This document shows, in pieces, positions 1-11,612 of a DNA stretch of 64,000 bases. The position numbers were made by a program, and so were the translations under genes. Numbering within the stretch: position 1 is the first letter of the stretch; the number at the start of each line of letters is the position of its first letter. The stretch spans positions 24,344,761-24,408,760 of the forward strand of contig CP137679.1 of NCBI GenBank assembly GCA_037976565.1, given 5' to 3'. The stretch is from Mesocentrotus franciscanus. Taxonomy: Eukaryota > Echinodermata > Echinoidea > Camarodonta > Strongylocentrotidae. The notes under the pieces were generated by a model that was not told where the DNA came from, did no database searches, and worked only from the letters and a program-made list of their open reading frames with translations.

Positions 1-1088
1 GTGCATTACCACTTACAGTACATTAGTACAAAATATATGCATATTTATTTCTTTTATGTACATAGTACATAAAAGCACTAGTACTAGTAGATCAGTCATA
101 GTACATATATATACAAAGAACTCGAGCCAAGTGCAAATACATAGTACGAATATGCATGGTCATATATAAACTTAATCTTACTCCCTAAATAAATTACAAT
201 TTTCCTCATAGGTAGATGTTCTATCTTGGGGTTTGGACATCGTAAAACAAACACAACTTCACACTTCCAAATTACGTGATCAAACTTTATTCACGCCATT
301 TTTTGCACAACTTCGTTAGCCTTTTCTCCAGAATTTTCTCATCAAATCATAGTCTTACTTCAGACTCTTCCATGTACATGTATGAAATATGTATCAACAC
401 AACAGTAGATAAATTCCACATTAATTTTCTTTTCAACTTTATGCATGAGGTTTTATCTAGTAAGGTTTTGGTACACACCTGAAACTCCAAGATATTTATT
501 AATGAGATATCATTTTAAGGTCTGATTTGTTGCCACCACTGCAAAGCTAAAAATACTCGGAGAACATAGTATGAATATTACATTGCGATTTGCCAGCCTG
601 GTTTCTGTGTACGCCTTATTGAAAAAGTCATTGAGAAATCAGCCATGCATGGTGTATGAGCGTATGATATCTACCGCAATTGCACACCCAATTGTGCACA
701 CTGCACTTTAAGTATTTAAATCACGTGAAAGGAGCATGCTCATGACTCTTGAACTCTCCAATCACAGTGACTTCCTTGAATGACCTAGTTTGCTATTGGA
801 AACCAAACACTATACATGCTCTGTATCGTAAGCCCATCTATTTCTATGAAGCTGAAGGACTTTGTGTAGAAAGGTTAGTATAAATCTAAACTGTCTTTTT
901 GACATGACTAAAATATTGGACGACATTTATGTCTAGCTGGAAATGAAGCCAGTCAGTTATTAACAACTGTGTCGTTACGGACCATTGAGCTATGCATGTA
1001 CCCATACATGAAGCGACTTGCATCGTTACAGAAGTGCATATTCCACACATCTATGTTCAAACTCTGTTAGACATGGATCCTATCGTAC
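1..1088 (-). other. TRAF-A intron 3, partial
   Basis: This lies downstream of TRAF-A exon 3 in the direction of transcription. I searched both strands for matches to TRAF-B exons 4 and 5 (second zinc finger, coiled coil, MATH) and found none, so those exons should lie beyond the left edge. The sequence is AT-rich. I see no gene or clear repeat in it. Confidence 0.55.
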
Positions 1089-1187
1089 CTGAATGTAGTC
1101 ATTGTAGCTGCCTTTCCAGCTGCAATTTTTGCATTTACAGGACTTAATCTTTTGAAGTCTCCGTTGAGCTGTTTGGTCAGGCTTTAA
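1089..1187 (-). CDS. TRAF-A coding exon 3 (first TRAF zinc finger)
   Basis: 99 nt, phase 0 at both ends, starting LKPDQTAQRRLQ and carrying the C-K-C-K-N-C zinc ligands of the first TRAF finger. It has a TTTAG acceptor and a CAG|GTACGA donor. The substitutions relative to TRAF-B are mostly conservative (K/R, S/T, D/N), as expected under purifying selection. Confidence 0.86.
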
Positions 1188-4100
1188 CTAAATAGAGAGA
1201 ACAAAATTGATCAATGGACAGAGAATAGAATTTTCAATAGGAAAACAAATATTCCTAGCATTTTAAAGATAAAGGGAAACATTTATGAAAGTTAACCTTG
1301 GCTGACATACAAATGTATGTGTATGGTATTCTAGTTTGCTAATTTACTAGAATAGTCAGAAATTACGATGAAAATCTAATACTACTTAGCATAGCATTTT
1401 GTCAAACAAAAAGATATTACGGAAACTGTCAAAGCTTGGATGCGCTGCACCATTAAACAAAATTTTTTTGGTCAATACAATGAGAGGTGTCATTATTTTA
1501 ACATTTTCAGTTTTGTTTTTCATTTTATAATCTTCACCATTCTTTGTGGATACCTTACATTACATGCCTCAGGCTAAGCTAAAACAGCACTAAGTTTGCA
1601 GCAGTAAAATTTTTACTACTTAGACTTTATACACCAACTTTTTTTTAAGGGGGTAAGTAACATTTATTTATAAAATAGAAAAACTGCTTTTCACATGTAC
1701 TTTACACTGAGGTGAAGTACATAAAACTTAATGCCACGCAATATATCAGGTGTACAATGTTCTTCTTAAAGAAAAGGTTCATTATTTGGAAAATAGGTAA
1801 ATTATACCTCTACAGATTACTGAGAACCTTAAGAAAATGAGTAAAGTACTTTTTAAGCCCTCACTAGTGTGAGTAATAAATCAAATGCAATTTTGATACC
1901 CTTTCCAGAACCCACTCACAAATTGAAATAAAGGGATGTTTATACATCATGAAAGCTTCCAAGTTCCCTTGAGACTCAGTTTACAGACAATTCATCTAGA
2001 AGTTTCGGCATCTGCATGTTATTATTTATTAAATCTAATATACATTGTATATCATACCTCATTCAGGATAAGTGGTGACTTGCATGTAGGACAGAGTACC
2101 CTATCAAGTGCTGGCAAATCCCTAAAAATAGAAAAATTATTTTACTTTAATAACAAAAGGTCATTAATCGACACAAGACTCAAAGTAAACTATTAAAACA
2201 CATACACGAATCCCATGCAATTTGGGAATTTCATCAATATCTACATGTAGTTGCCTTTTCAAAGGCACTAATGACTCTGAAAAACTACCGAATATGCCAT
2301 CCATGATTCACCCGGGAAAGACTGGGGGAGTGGCTGGTGGTATGCAATGTGGAACAGGTATGTCTTTAAGTGGAGATTTGAAAGTAGATACATGTAGCAG
2401 GTACTTAACTGTAATTATTGTTGTTTAATTTGATGAGTATATCCTGCCCTACAAAGAGCTTCACTGAAGTATTAAACAAAAAATAAGTATGTGATCTTAT
2501 AGTATTGTGTTTCGATACAAACATTTATTTCTTTGTATGCTAATGTGTTGCACTTAATAAAAAGCCAAATTACTACTGACTTGAAAAAGGAGACAATATT
2601 CATACTTCCTTTTTGATAAGAAACAGAAACAGAAACAAGCAAATTTTTTACGCAATTACCTTTCTCCTTCAAAACTATATAGCGTTAAAATCATGATTTC
2701 ATTGAACAAAATGGAAAAGTAAATAAATAATTCTTAGAAAAAATTACTTCTACTGCTTTATTTCACACACCTACACACACCCCTACAGTGACAAACTGGT
2801 TACACAATATGATATAACAAATCTGATATCTTGGGATAGGTTTCCAGACCTACACTTTACATGCCATGGTTAATCAGTATGCAAATAAAGTTCCATGAGA
2901 TCTTCTTCATCATTTCTGAATATCCCATCAAATATCTCTATCATAGAAAAGTGTTTACACATGTCATTCATATTTTAGGGATTAGACCTCCCTGCATGGT
3001 CACTGACAGGTAGTTATCTCATCAAATCAGCTCTCAATTAACATAAGAAAAAGGGGACCATGGGGGACCAACAGTCACCGCTTAGGCATTGTTTACTATA
3101 TAGAGGGCGCAAGTAGCTATAAGTAGTGCAGTAGTAGCTATAAGTAGTGCAGTGTGGCTTTAAGTGAACTTAGATTTGACCTTAATATTTATACACCGCC
3201 CAATAGGGGATAGGGGTACAAAACTGCAAATGATTTCAATAAGTACAAAAGATAAATCTGCACAATCAATTGTTTAAATTTGCCACTAAAGAAGAACTGT
3301 TGTTATTCACGATTTGAAGTTTTAAGTCACATTGTAGTCATCTTCTGTCAATTAACTGTACAAGTATCATAATCAGTCTAGTATCAGTTTGTCTTGGTAT
3401 CCCATAGACCACCCCCATCCCATACATACCGGTACACAGTATGTTTACTGTGTCGTGTGTGTCTGTGTGTAGTGTGCGTGTAGGATATGAAAGGATTATG
3501 ACGTATCCAATGTGAGTAAATAGCGGGTACACATGTGTATACATGTACATACTGTCTTCATGAAAGCTGTCCGTGATTTACATGTACAAGTCCACGAGGG
3601 AACCAGATAAACAGCTGAAGAAACATAACTTCTGTGTATTTGTGAAGCCTTGTGACATTAAAACTGGAAATAAAAAGCTCCATTCTTGGCTCTTTGGAGA
3701 ATAGATTTACATCTGGAAAAAGATCTCCGCTCGGGTACGTCTACTACCACTTGTGGAACAAAAACCTGGCACTACCAAGCTGCAATAGTCTGTAGGATAC
3801 TAGCAAAGCGGTGAGTAGTATGGGTCATACACCTTTACCCTTTTTATAAACTATTTTAAAGGCTCAATAAATGCAATCATGGATGAAGTCTGCCTTCATC
3901 TATAATTCCAAGAGTCACGGAATGACATTCCCAGGGAATTTAATTTGAATAAAGAATATTATAGACATTTTAATGTAAATCTACAAATTGTTAACTAATA
4001 TGAGGAACTTTCACAACAGAGGAGTTGAGCTTCCTATCAAACATTAATTGAATTCCAAAACATTGAATTTACATAGCTTTGTTATGGAATGACCAAAAAT

Positions 4101-6027
4101 TCACCTTCTTTGTCATTCCACAACAAACCTATATTTAACTTCAATATTTCATGAATTGTTGATAGGAAACCCCAATGTTGTGAAAGTACCTCATATTAGT
4201 TCATATATCATGCATTAGTTTTTAGATATTCATTAAAATGTCTATATCATTCTTCATTTAAAGTTGAATATTCTCTGGAAATGTCAATCATTCTGCCATG
4301 CTTGGAAATTGACCAAATTGTTATTAAAATGTCCATAATATTCTTTATTCAAAGTTGAAAATTCTCTGGAAATTTCATTCCATAACACTTGGAATTTACC
4401 AAATATTGGCTTCTATTTCTAGGTGAAGTGCAATAATGGAAGTATGGAACATTCCAAAGAGCTTTAATCACTCTTGTACTTCTGCGTAAGTGGTAATGTA
4501 ATTTACTGAGGTGCCTTTTATGGATAAACTCCAAAAGTTGTAGCATGAAGTGTCTTCTGGATGGAGCATATTTGGTTTCCTATTCCAAGTTCATAGCTGT
4601 GGATTTTCAACAGCAACTTAGAAAGCTTCAAAATTGCATCCATATCAAAAGAATAATTTGTCCTCATTTGCCCCTCATGGTCAGCACACAACAATTATTG
4701 CACGATGGGGCTATGTTTCAAGAAAACAGTACATGGGTTGTTCGAAGGAGCAAAATGTTTTAAAAAATTGAGAATTTTGTTTGCAGAAGATATTGCATAT
4801 GATGCAAGGAACCTTTGTGTGGGGTTCTAAGTGTTAGTATTTGATGACCTGACTGCCTTGATATCCTCAAAGTGCTGAGCTATTAAATATTTTCTATAAG
4901 ATTTATGAGGCAGAATAGTCTTGACCACGGCAAGTCCAAGCTTTTTTGTCCCATATGGTACCGACCAAGTAAACAAGCTGATAGCCCTACTAGAGCTTGA
5001 ATCAGACAAAACATCAAATAAACCAATTTCATGTCAATATATGTTTCCAATTCTTCTTCTTATGGATAATCTGCCTCCTTCAATACTGAAGATTCTTGCA
5101 GATGTATATACTGGGGTGTGCAGGTGAACCACTACACCGGGGTTTCCCCCTACTCTTATGCGAATAGTGCAGTGGGTTCTTAACAAGCAAAGGTGGTGAA
5201 TCTCCTCTACACAGGGCCTTCATTTAACCTCCTATTAATTAACGAACCCGAGATCTTCGGTTCAACAGGCAGACACTTTTACTGACTGAGCCAACTCGCC
5301 TCCTTATTGTCCATTGGGACATAGACTACCTTGGACTTGCCCACTGATTAGTGTAATTTTTCTACGTTGTTTTTACAATTTCATAAGAACTCCAGACAAC
5401 CTTTAAACTTGTTTATTATGCGTTACAAATGCCTGTCTCCTATACAGTACTTTGTTCATTCTTATAGCATACTAAGTAGCTTAGCGAATGATTAATCAGG
5501 AAAATATCCACAAATTCAGAATTACAGTTTTTTTTAGGTGACTGATATGAACATAATACATATGTTCTACATATCACTGAAAAGTTCCAAACTAACACTA
5601 TAAAATATTAACTGATGGTTTTCCTGTTCTTTTTAGTACATTTTAAGTCTGTTTGGCAGTAACCACAGTACGAAACCCACATGAATATACTTTGACATGT
5701 GAAATTTGTCTATGATTTTATAGCATGAACTTCTTGGTTATATTGCTTGATTTTAAACAACAGATTCGGTTTGCATCATATTTTTGTAAACGTTAATCTA
5801 GGAATGCAAAGTTTTTTTTATTCAGGAGTAGAATCAATTCTTCTTCTGAGAAATAAATCATTTTACCTGGTGAAAAAGACTGCCAGGCAACTTTTGCAGG
5901 CTGCATGTTTACAACCGGCAGACAAAGGGTCTCGGAAAGTGAAGGTGCAGAGTCGACACTGGCTCGCGTGGACCACTGCCAGCGCCCGTTTGTTTTCATT
6001 TGGGTATGACAGTTCAACACCTCCCAT
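1089..6027 (-). CDS. TRAF-A: TNF-receptor-associated-factor-like gene, 5' three exons (partial)
   Basis: TRAF proteins are cytoplasmic adaptors, often E3 ubiquitin ligases, that couple TNF-receptor and Toll/IL-1 type receptors to NF-kB and JNK signalling. Three minus-strand exons join in frame: 6027-5867, 2121-2058 and 1187-1089, each with AG/GT borders. They encode about 108 residues: a complete RING (CxxC, CxHxxCxxC, then CPTC) and the start of a TRAF zinc finger (SCKCKNCSWKG). A TAA lies in frame immediately before the ATG, fixing the start. Exon lengths and phases equal those of TRAF-B; by eye about 40 of 53 residues of exon 1 and 24 of 33 of exon 3 match. No stop or frameshift is seen, so it is probably a functional gene running off the left edge. 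The MATH part is not visible, so the family call rests on the paralogue. Confidence 0.85.
2058..2121 (-). CDS. TRAF-A coding exon 2 (end of RING)
   Basis: 64 nt encoding (R)DLPALDRVLCPTCKSPLILNE. It supplies the last two zinc ligands of the RING (CPTC). It is bounded by a TAG acceptor and a GAG|GTATGA donor and is the exact length of TRAF-B exon 2. Intron 1 (2122-5866) holds a foldback, a MITE and a SINE. Confidence 0.87.
2977..3159. mobile_element. TTAA-class MITE copy, left end decayed, in TRAF-A intron 1
   Basis: Inverted relative to the complete copy at 52924-53111. Both share the block around CTCTCAATTAACATAAGAAA and the end GTGGCTTTAA. The copy here carries a short internal tandem duplication (AGCTATAAGTAGTGCAGT twice). 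The left terminus no longer matches. Confidence 0.6.
3160..3914. other. TRAF-A intron 1 sequence, nothing recognised
   Basis: Mixed AT-rich sequence with a GT/TG-rich patch near 3450. There is no frame with recognisable protein similarity and no clear repeat boundary. Confidence 0.4.
3915..4297. repeat. Long imperfect foldback in TRAF-A intron 1
   Basis: The two halves pair around about 4115. The left arm reads GGAATGACATTCCCAGGGAA, then ATATGAGGAACTTTCACAAC and TTCCTATCAA; the right arm contains the complements in reverse order. Part of the right arm is repeated again at about 4318-4385. It is probably an old inverted-repeat transposon. No target duplication is evident. Confidence 0.6.
4400..5100. 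other. TRAF-A intron 1 sequence with short open frames
   Basis: Several 60-70 codon frames exist on both strands but none resembles a known protein. I see nothing else. Confidence 0.3.
5107..5303 (-). mobile_element. tRNA-derived SINE in TRAF-A intron 1
   Basis: Read on the minus strand from 5303, it begins GGAGGCGAGTTGGCTCAGTC (a box A-like promoter), followed about 45 nt later by CTCGGGTTCG (a box B-like element), as in a tRNA-derived RNA polymerase III head. The 3' limit is approximate because no clear tail or target duplication is visible. Confidence 0.6.
5867..6027 (-). CDS. TRAF-A coding exon 1 (first part of RING)
   Basis: 161 nt encoding M-G-G-V-E-L and onward through CRLC and the SAGCKHAACKSC cluster, ending in phase 2 at an AG|GTAAAA donor. 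The spliced exon probably begins at 6053, after a TTTTCAG acceptor, so an untranslated leader exon is expected further upstream (higher coordinates). Confidence 0.88.
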
Positions 6028-6053
6028 TTAAATATGTAGTAAGAAAGATATAT

Positions 6054-6945
6054 CTGAAAAGAATAGAGAAAACACACCTTTTCAACTTATTATATACAAT
6101 ATTATTATTAGAAACAGCAACAGAAAACAAATTTGAGCAAAATCCAACAATTGTTTTATTGGCACGTTTCCGCTCCGTTTTGGCTTAACTTTAGAATACC
6201 CCATCAATAGGGTTAATGTCATAAACGTCGAAGACCTAGGGTTAGGGTTAGGTTTAGTGCTACTTAAAAAGCTTAAGTCTTGAGATTTAGCTTCATTGGT
6301 GAAGCGTTTGGTACCCTACGAACGTTTGGTCAATTTTCGTGATGGGACGTGGGGTATTCTAAAGTTGCTCCGAAGTTTTCAACAATAAAAAACAGATTGG
6401 GAATTCAGTGACATATCTTGCAAGGTTCTTTCATTTGCTCTGTACTAAACAAAATGTAAATCTCTCTTTCAACAAACATATAGTCATAGTCATCATTCAT
6501 ACTCATAAAGTCTAGATCTAAGACTAAAGACTTCTCTTTTGCCTTCAGAAGTTCAGATTGACAAAAATATTAATCAAATACTGAAATAGCACTAACCATC
6601 AAGACTATTTGTCCTTTATAATATTGTCCAACATAAATCTTTAAAGATTTATGTAACATTGCTAGTAGACTTCTTCATATTTCTGTTTTAAATCAACTGA
6701 CCGGTTGTGCATGCCTTTGGCATTGTGTCAACCTGTCAGCTGTCCGTCGGACACACAGCATTGCATTGTCTGATAAGGTACTATTGTCATTGAGTTAACT
6801 GCGTGCGAGTAAAATTAAAAACAAGCAACAACATCGTCATCAGTTATCATGAACATTGAACATACTCAGTCATAATAATTTATAGACAGTTGTTTTCAAG
6901 GCTTTACTTAATCATGTAATGTTTTACTTCAAGTAACTTTACCCG
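6054..6945 (-). promoter_or_regulatory. TRAF-A upstream conserved block (leader intron and presumed promoter)
   Basis: Reverse-complemented, this block aligns with 43612-44158 upstream of TRAF-B. Shared stretches include CACAACCGGTCAGTTG, AGCAATGTT-CATAAATCTTT, GGACAATATTATAAAGGACA and GAAAGAACCTTGCAAGATAT. A polypyrimidine tract and TTTTCAG acceptor at 6054 precede the coding exon, so the block should contain the 5' untranslated exon and promoter. The main differences are a MITE inserted at 6187-6366 and small indels. The transcription start is not identifiable by eye. Confidence 0.65.
6187..6366. mobile_element. 180-bp MITE inserted in the TRAF-A upstream block
   Basis: Perfect 17-bp terminal inverted repeats AACTTTAGAATACCCCA / TGGGGTATTCTAAAGTT enclose about 146 bp that include two to three tandem TTAGGG-like units near 6238-6256. 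It is absent from the equivalent place upstream of TRAF-B. The target duplication is unclear, and some extra flanking sequence in A may belong to the insertion. Confidence 0.75.
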
Positions 6946-7057
6946 TAATTCAAATGAAGAAAGCAGACTCTGAGGATCTTAGACGAATTTTAACGATCTT
7001 GATCCCAATTCAAAGATTCATATAAATGTACATGTACGTGTACGTACTCAAGCCCAA

Positions 7058-7364
7058 GGGTGGTATTCTCGAAATCGAAAGCGGACTAACTTAATCCTCC
7101 GAATAAGTATGGAATGCCAAGTGTCCATATGAATATACTTTTGAATAATTTGATATGTCCCTAAATTACCATGATAACATAATTATTTTATAGTTAGATC
7201 TATATTGTTGTTTTTGATTATGTTATTAGATCTACATTTTATTTTAATTTAGTGACAGATTAAATTATTCAAAAACATTCATATGGACACTTGGCATTCC
7301 AAACTTAGTCGAAGGATTAAACAATGGACTAAAGTTATTTAGTCCGCTTTCGAGAATACCACCC
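7058..7364. mobile_element. 307-bp foldback MITE
   Basis: Arms GGGTGGTATTCTCGAAA ... TTCGAGAATACCACCC continue inward through AAAGCGGACTA, TATGGAATGCCAAGTGTCCA and GAATAATTTGAT, so most of the element is a hairpin. A partial second copy lies at about 7618-7740. Confidence 0.8.
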
Positions 7365-7617
7365 ATTTAGTACTACAACTTCTTCTTCTTCGTCATAATA
7401 AAATGGCAATTAGTCAACTTTGACTATTGTTGCCAATTTCGTCGCATTCTGTTTTCCTTTCTTTCTCTTAATTGTCTTTCTCTAATTTTGTCTTCGTTCA
7501 TAGTCTAGGCCTACCTATTTTTATGTATTAATATAAAATAATATTTCAAATTAAACCACGATCCGCACACAGTTCCAACTCGATCACGTTATGGCCCTGT
7601 CATTTCTATGATGCCTA

Positions 7618-7740
7618 CGAGAATTAATTCTCGAAAGCGAACTTTAGTCCATGGTTTAATCCTCCGACTAAGTATGGAATGTCAAGTGTCCATATATATG
7701 AATATGTTTTTGAATAATTTAATTTGTCACTAAATTAAAA
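7618..7740. mobile_element. Partial copy of the 7058-7364 MITE
   Basis: Contains AATTCTCGAAAGCGAACTTTAGTCC in modified form, then TATGGAATGTCAAGTGTCCA and TTTTTGAATAATTTAAT in the same order as the left arm of the complete element. The second arm is missing. Confidence 0.65.
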
Positions 7741-7849
7741 TAAAATGTATGTTTATGTTTTTTTTTCAATTTGTGTGGATGTAGGCCTACTATAATAGTA
7801 CCTTTTGGAACCGAAAGTGGATATGTAGGATGGCGGCGACGGCGGCGTC

Positions 7850-8560
7850 AACATCAAAAACTTAACCAAGGTTAAGTTTTTGAATTTTTAATATAATTTT
7901 GAAAGTACAAGTTCTTATGCAATGAAACTTGGACTACAGGGTTAGGCCTATCATATCAAGTATCCCCAATCATGTGAGTAGAATTTCAGGTCACAAAGTC
8001 AAGGTCAAGGTCATTTCAGGTCAAAAAACTTAGACTATGTTGTGGCATCATTATTGAAAACTTAACCTGAGGTTAAGTTTTTGAATTTTTAATATAATTT
8101 TGAAAGGATAAGTTATTATTTAATGCAACTTAGACTAAAGGGCTAACAAGTATCCCCAATCATGTGAGTAGAATTTCAGGTCACTAAGTCAAGGTCAAAG
8201 GTCATTTCCGGTCAAGAAACTTAGACTATGTTGTGGCATCAGGTTAAGATTTTGAATTTTTATCATAATTTTGAAATTATACATTTCTTTTCTACGAATC
8301 GAGTATCACCAATCATGGGATTAGTCTTTTAGGAGACAATAGTCAAGGTCAAATGTCATTTCAGGTCTGCAAACTTAGACTTTGTTGTGGCATCAACATC
8401 AAGATTTTGAATTTTTAGCATAATTCCAAAAGTGTTTGTTCAAATTTCATGAAACTTGTACCCAATTAGGGTACTCAAGTATCACAAATCATATGACACA
8501 AATTCCAGGTCACAAGGTCAAGGTCAAAGGTCATTTTAGGACAGTATTACTTGGATTACT
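7850..8560. repeat. Degenerate tandem array (about 4 units of 155-190 bp) rich in AGGTCA half-sites
   Basis: Each unit carries a TTTTTGAATTTTTA-like start, a TATC(A/C)CCAATCATG-like middle and an AGTCAAGGTCAAAGGTCAT-like end. Perfect direct repeats of AGGTCA with 1-bp spacing occur at 8192-8204 and 8521-8533. Other units have abutting or degenerate half-sites. There are no open frames. Confidence 0.7.
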
Positions 8561-8904
8561 TGGATTATGTTTTTCACAAATCAATTAACAAATCAGTTTT
8601 TGTTATTTGTTCATATTTCATGAAAGTTATCAATCTTGGTACAAATAATAGTAAATAATTTTCCTGATCGGATTCTTAGTCAATATTCACTTCAAAATGC
8701 TGATTATATTCAGAGGATTTCCTTTTGAGGGGCCTGCTAATGGGCCACCCTGCCTATAAATAATGTCCCAACCTCAATTTTTCATCATATCGAATTGCGT
8801 AATGCAGGCGAGACCGCTAAGAGCCTTTCCCTTGTTACTTTTTTTAATAGAAATTCAGCTTTTTGGAAAAGTCAGTGTATGAGGCTACTGGAAATGTGTA
8901 CAAT

Positions 8905-9024
8905 AATGCAATTATTATCATTATTATTATTATCATCAATATCATTATTATTAATGTTATTGTAATTATCATTATTATTATTTTTTATTATTATCATCAT
9001 CATTATTATTATTATTATTATTAC

Positions 9025-9085
<61 letters not shown>
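8905..9085. repeat. ATT/TATTAT microsatellite
   Basis: Almost pure trinucleotide (ATT)n with scattered ATC interruptions in its left part. The apparent poly-Ile/Tyr frame through it is an artefact of the repeat. Confidence 0.95.
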
Positions 9086-9086
<1 letters not shown>

Positions 9087-9469
9087 GGCCTATATATTCT
9101 TTTTGTTATTTTTTATTTCATTATTGCATTGTGTTGTGTTGTATTGTAGTGAGTGCAATTTAGCGTAGGGCCTTGTATAATATCGTATTGTGTTTTGCTA
9201 TGCACTGCTCTCTATACAAGGGAGGTATTATTTCCTGATAGGAAACCGTTTCGTTCTGATCGAGAACGAACCGTACAACATGCAGCCTCTTGTCGGGCCT
9301 CTTGTATACCGAACTCACTCTATTTCAAGTATTCCATAATTTTTACCCGGTTGAAATTCCTTTATTTCTGTTGAAACATTGCCCTTTCTATAATATAGTT
9401 AGGGCAATATACTAAAAAGTGTTTTACCGTCTCTATTTCATGGCATCTATTTTTTTATTTTCATTATTT

Positions 9470-10345
9470 GATAAGTTTTTATTGGTCCAATAACATTCAA
9501 CATAAACATAATACAAGTATACAGACATTTATATCCATGTAACAACAATAAATCAAAGAAGAAATCAAATGGATCTATAGTATATAGAATAAAAAAACAT
9601 CAGCGATCGTCAAAATTCCCCCTCCCTAGAACAAAAAAGGATTTCCGTCAGCGTTCTATCATCTGCTAAACTGCTTAACTAGGATTATTTTCTAAAATTC
9701 CGGAAATTAAGGGCCATTTTCATTGTGCTTATCTATTTTGTTGCGTCTTTCAGCAATAAACCTTTCTACCGTCTGAAAATATTTAACATAATGTACAAAA
9801 TGATGAACGTTGGGCATGTTTTCTGTAATCCTATACACCTAAAGATATATTGCTTTCCTACAAAAGCAGGAAATTAATGGTGAAAATGTTTCTTACTTTG
9901 AAAAGCCTGGTCTGCTGGTCAGCCCAAACAGGATATTTTAGTTGACAAAATCGAGGGGAGAGAGAGTTCCGAAAAAGCTCTGCTTAGGCGTAACCCAAAC
10001 TGTTAACTCTATAGCATGAAACAAAAAGGTGTTCGAGATTTTCATCATCATTATTACAAAAGGAGCAAGCTGCATTTTCAAGCTGCATTTTCATGGCATT
10101 TAATATTACAAAAACCAGTAGGATGAATTCCTAAGCTGAAAAGATCCCGATTAAGTCCAATGACTCCAAAGCGGAGGCGAAGGATGATTGTTGCATGTTG
10201 CCTTCTCTTTTTTAAAAGTTTTCTAATGGGAGTTTGTTTTATTCCACATCTCTTTCCAAAGGGGTTTGGAACTCATCATTATTAAGCTTATCATCTCTGA
10301 AAAATGTTGGATTATTAATGATTTCTATTTTCTATACATAATATA
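9470..10345 (-). pseudogene. Decayed non-LTR retrotransposon, C-terminal part and 3' end
   Basis: On the minus strand, near 10230-10050, translation gives an RLRFGVIGLNRDLFSLGIHP-like stretch, then C..C residues and, after a frame break, a CSFCNNDDENLEHLFVSC-like cluster. This G-LN-L-GIHPTG-C..C...E.H...C pattern is typical of the C-terminus of LINE polyproteins. Stops and frameshifts interrupt it. Limits are approximate. Confidence 0.55.
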
Positions 10346-11081
10346 CATACATACATAATGAGGCCTTTGCGTGGAAATACGCCACGTTCCCTTTGATTCC
10401 ATGTGTCCAGGGGAGTGTTTCACAAATACTAAGATCGACTTATAGTTGGACTTATAGCTATGGCAGGCTGTTCATGCCACTGTTTGCTCTCACCATTATG
10501 ATCTTTAGATAATATTTTTCCCTTCAATTATGAATTATCAAAATTTTATCGGCAAATTTGGAGCGACACTCCCCTCCCCCCCCCATTCCCAATTAAAATC
10601 GTCTGTGCCAGTTTAGAAGTGAAAATTTTCATCGCTCCCCAGAATAACGGTCCTCATGTTTAACTTCCCACGATCAGATCTATATATACACTAGTCTTGA
10701 ACAAAGGATCATGTGACATGATTTCAGCTCGTTTTATTCAACAGCGAACCGTGCACCCTCTTACTCATCTGAATTTTTGCCTTTCAGCTTATAAAGGATG
10801 GCATTCATGAAATACGGATACACACAATGCTCCAAGTGGTTCTTTCTTTAAATACGAAAAAAGAAGATTTTTTACAGTAGTTCAGAGGCCATCATAATTA
10901 TTATGACAGTAATAGCATGGACATTTAAACCAGAATATGCGAATATAAAAACCTGTATTAACACCAAAACTTAACTTTTTATTAAACTGAAGCAAGAAGT
11001 ACAAGTATAGGTCCATTAATTAATATTAGCCTATATTTTACTTAATGTCAATTGATTATGTGTTTATTTGCGTGATATTAA

Positions 11082-11612
11082 AGGTACAATGTCCCATTTG
11101 CAGGCCCAAAAAATGAAAAGGTTAAATTCCAACGGCATTTGAAAGACAATACTAATTTAGAACTTCCCTTTAAAAAAGCGGGCTTGAAAATGTCTTTAAG
11201 GGGGAAAATAAAGACTATTAGTTGTCGAATTGACTTAGGAGCTATAGAGCCAGTAAGTAATAGTCTGATTTTTCAGACCATTGTACCGAATGGTCGTACG
11301 TTTTATGCTGCGCAAAGATTCAATCAGTTTAATTTTGGCCATTACAAGAAGTGGGTTATTGATGTAGACAAATGCTCATGTACCCTTTACAGCTCATTTT
11401 ATGTATGTTATTACCAAAGAAGAAAAAAGCCAGTCAGTCACTCAATAGTGTCTGACAGTGAAGTCTAGCAAGTAAACGGGTTTCCTTGTATAATTTGAAT
11501 ATTAGGACACTGCTAACGTTTAAATTTCACGGATAGGACATACATGACATATTTATAATTCCTGCAAAGTTCTACAGAATTTGCTGTTGGCTGCAAAAGG
11601 GACATAGTATCT
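11082..11612. mobile_element. 531-bp TTAA-flanked element with a 109-codon frame
   Basis: Flanked by TTAA on both sides. The ends AGGTACAATGTCCCATTTGC and the complement of GCAAAAGGGACATAGTATCT match as terminal inverted repeats. Parallel copies of the host segment at about 19530 and 33180 read straight through (GATATTAATA) without it. It contains an open frame at 11139-11468 (first ATG at about 11189) that I cannot assign to any family. The TTAA duplication suggests piggyBac- or Kolobok-type mobilisation. Confidence 0.8.

Noticed and set aside
5747..6031. Plus-strand frame of 94 codons
   Set aside because: It is antisense to TRAF-A exon 1; the minus-strand frame has the RING ligands, matching splice sites and a paralogue.
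6235..6258. True telomere or chromosome end
   Set aside because: Only two to three TTAGGG-like units within a MITE.
8863..9087. Poly-Ile/Tyr frame
   Set aside because: Pure ATT microsatellite.
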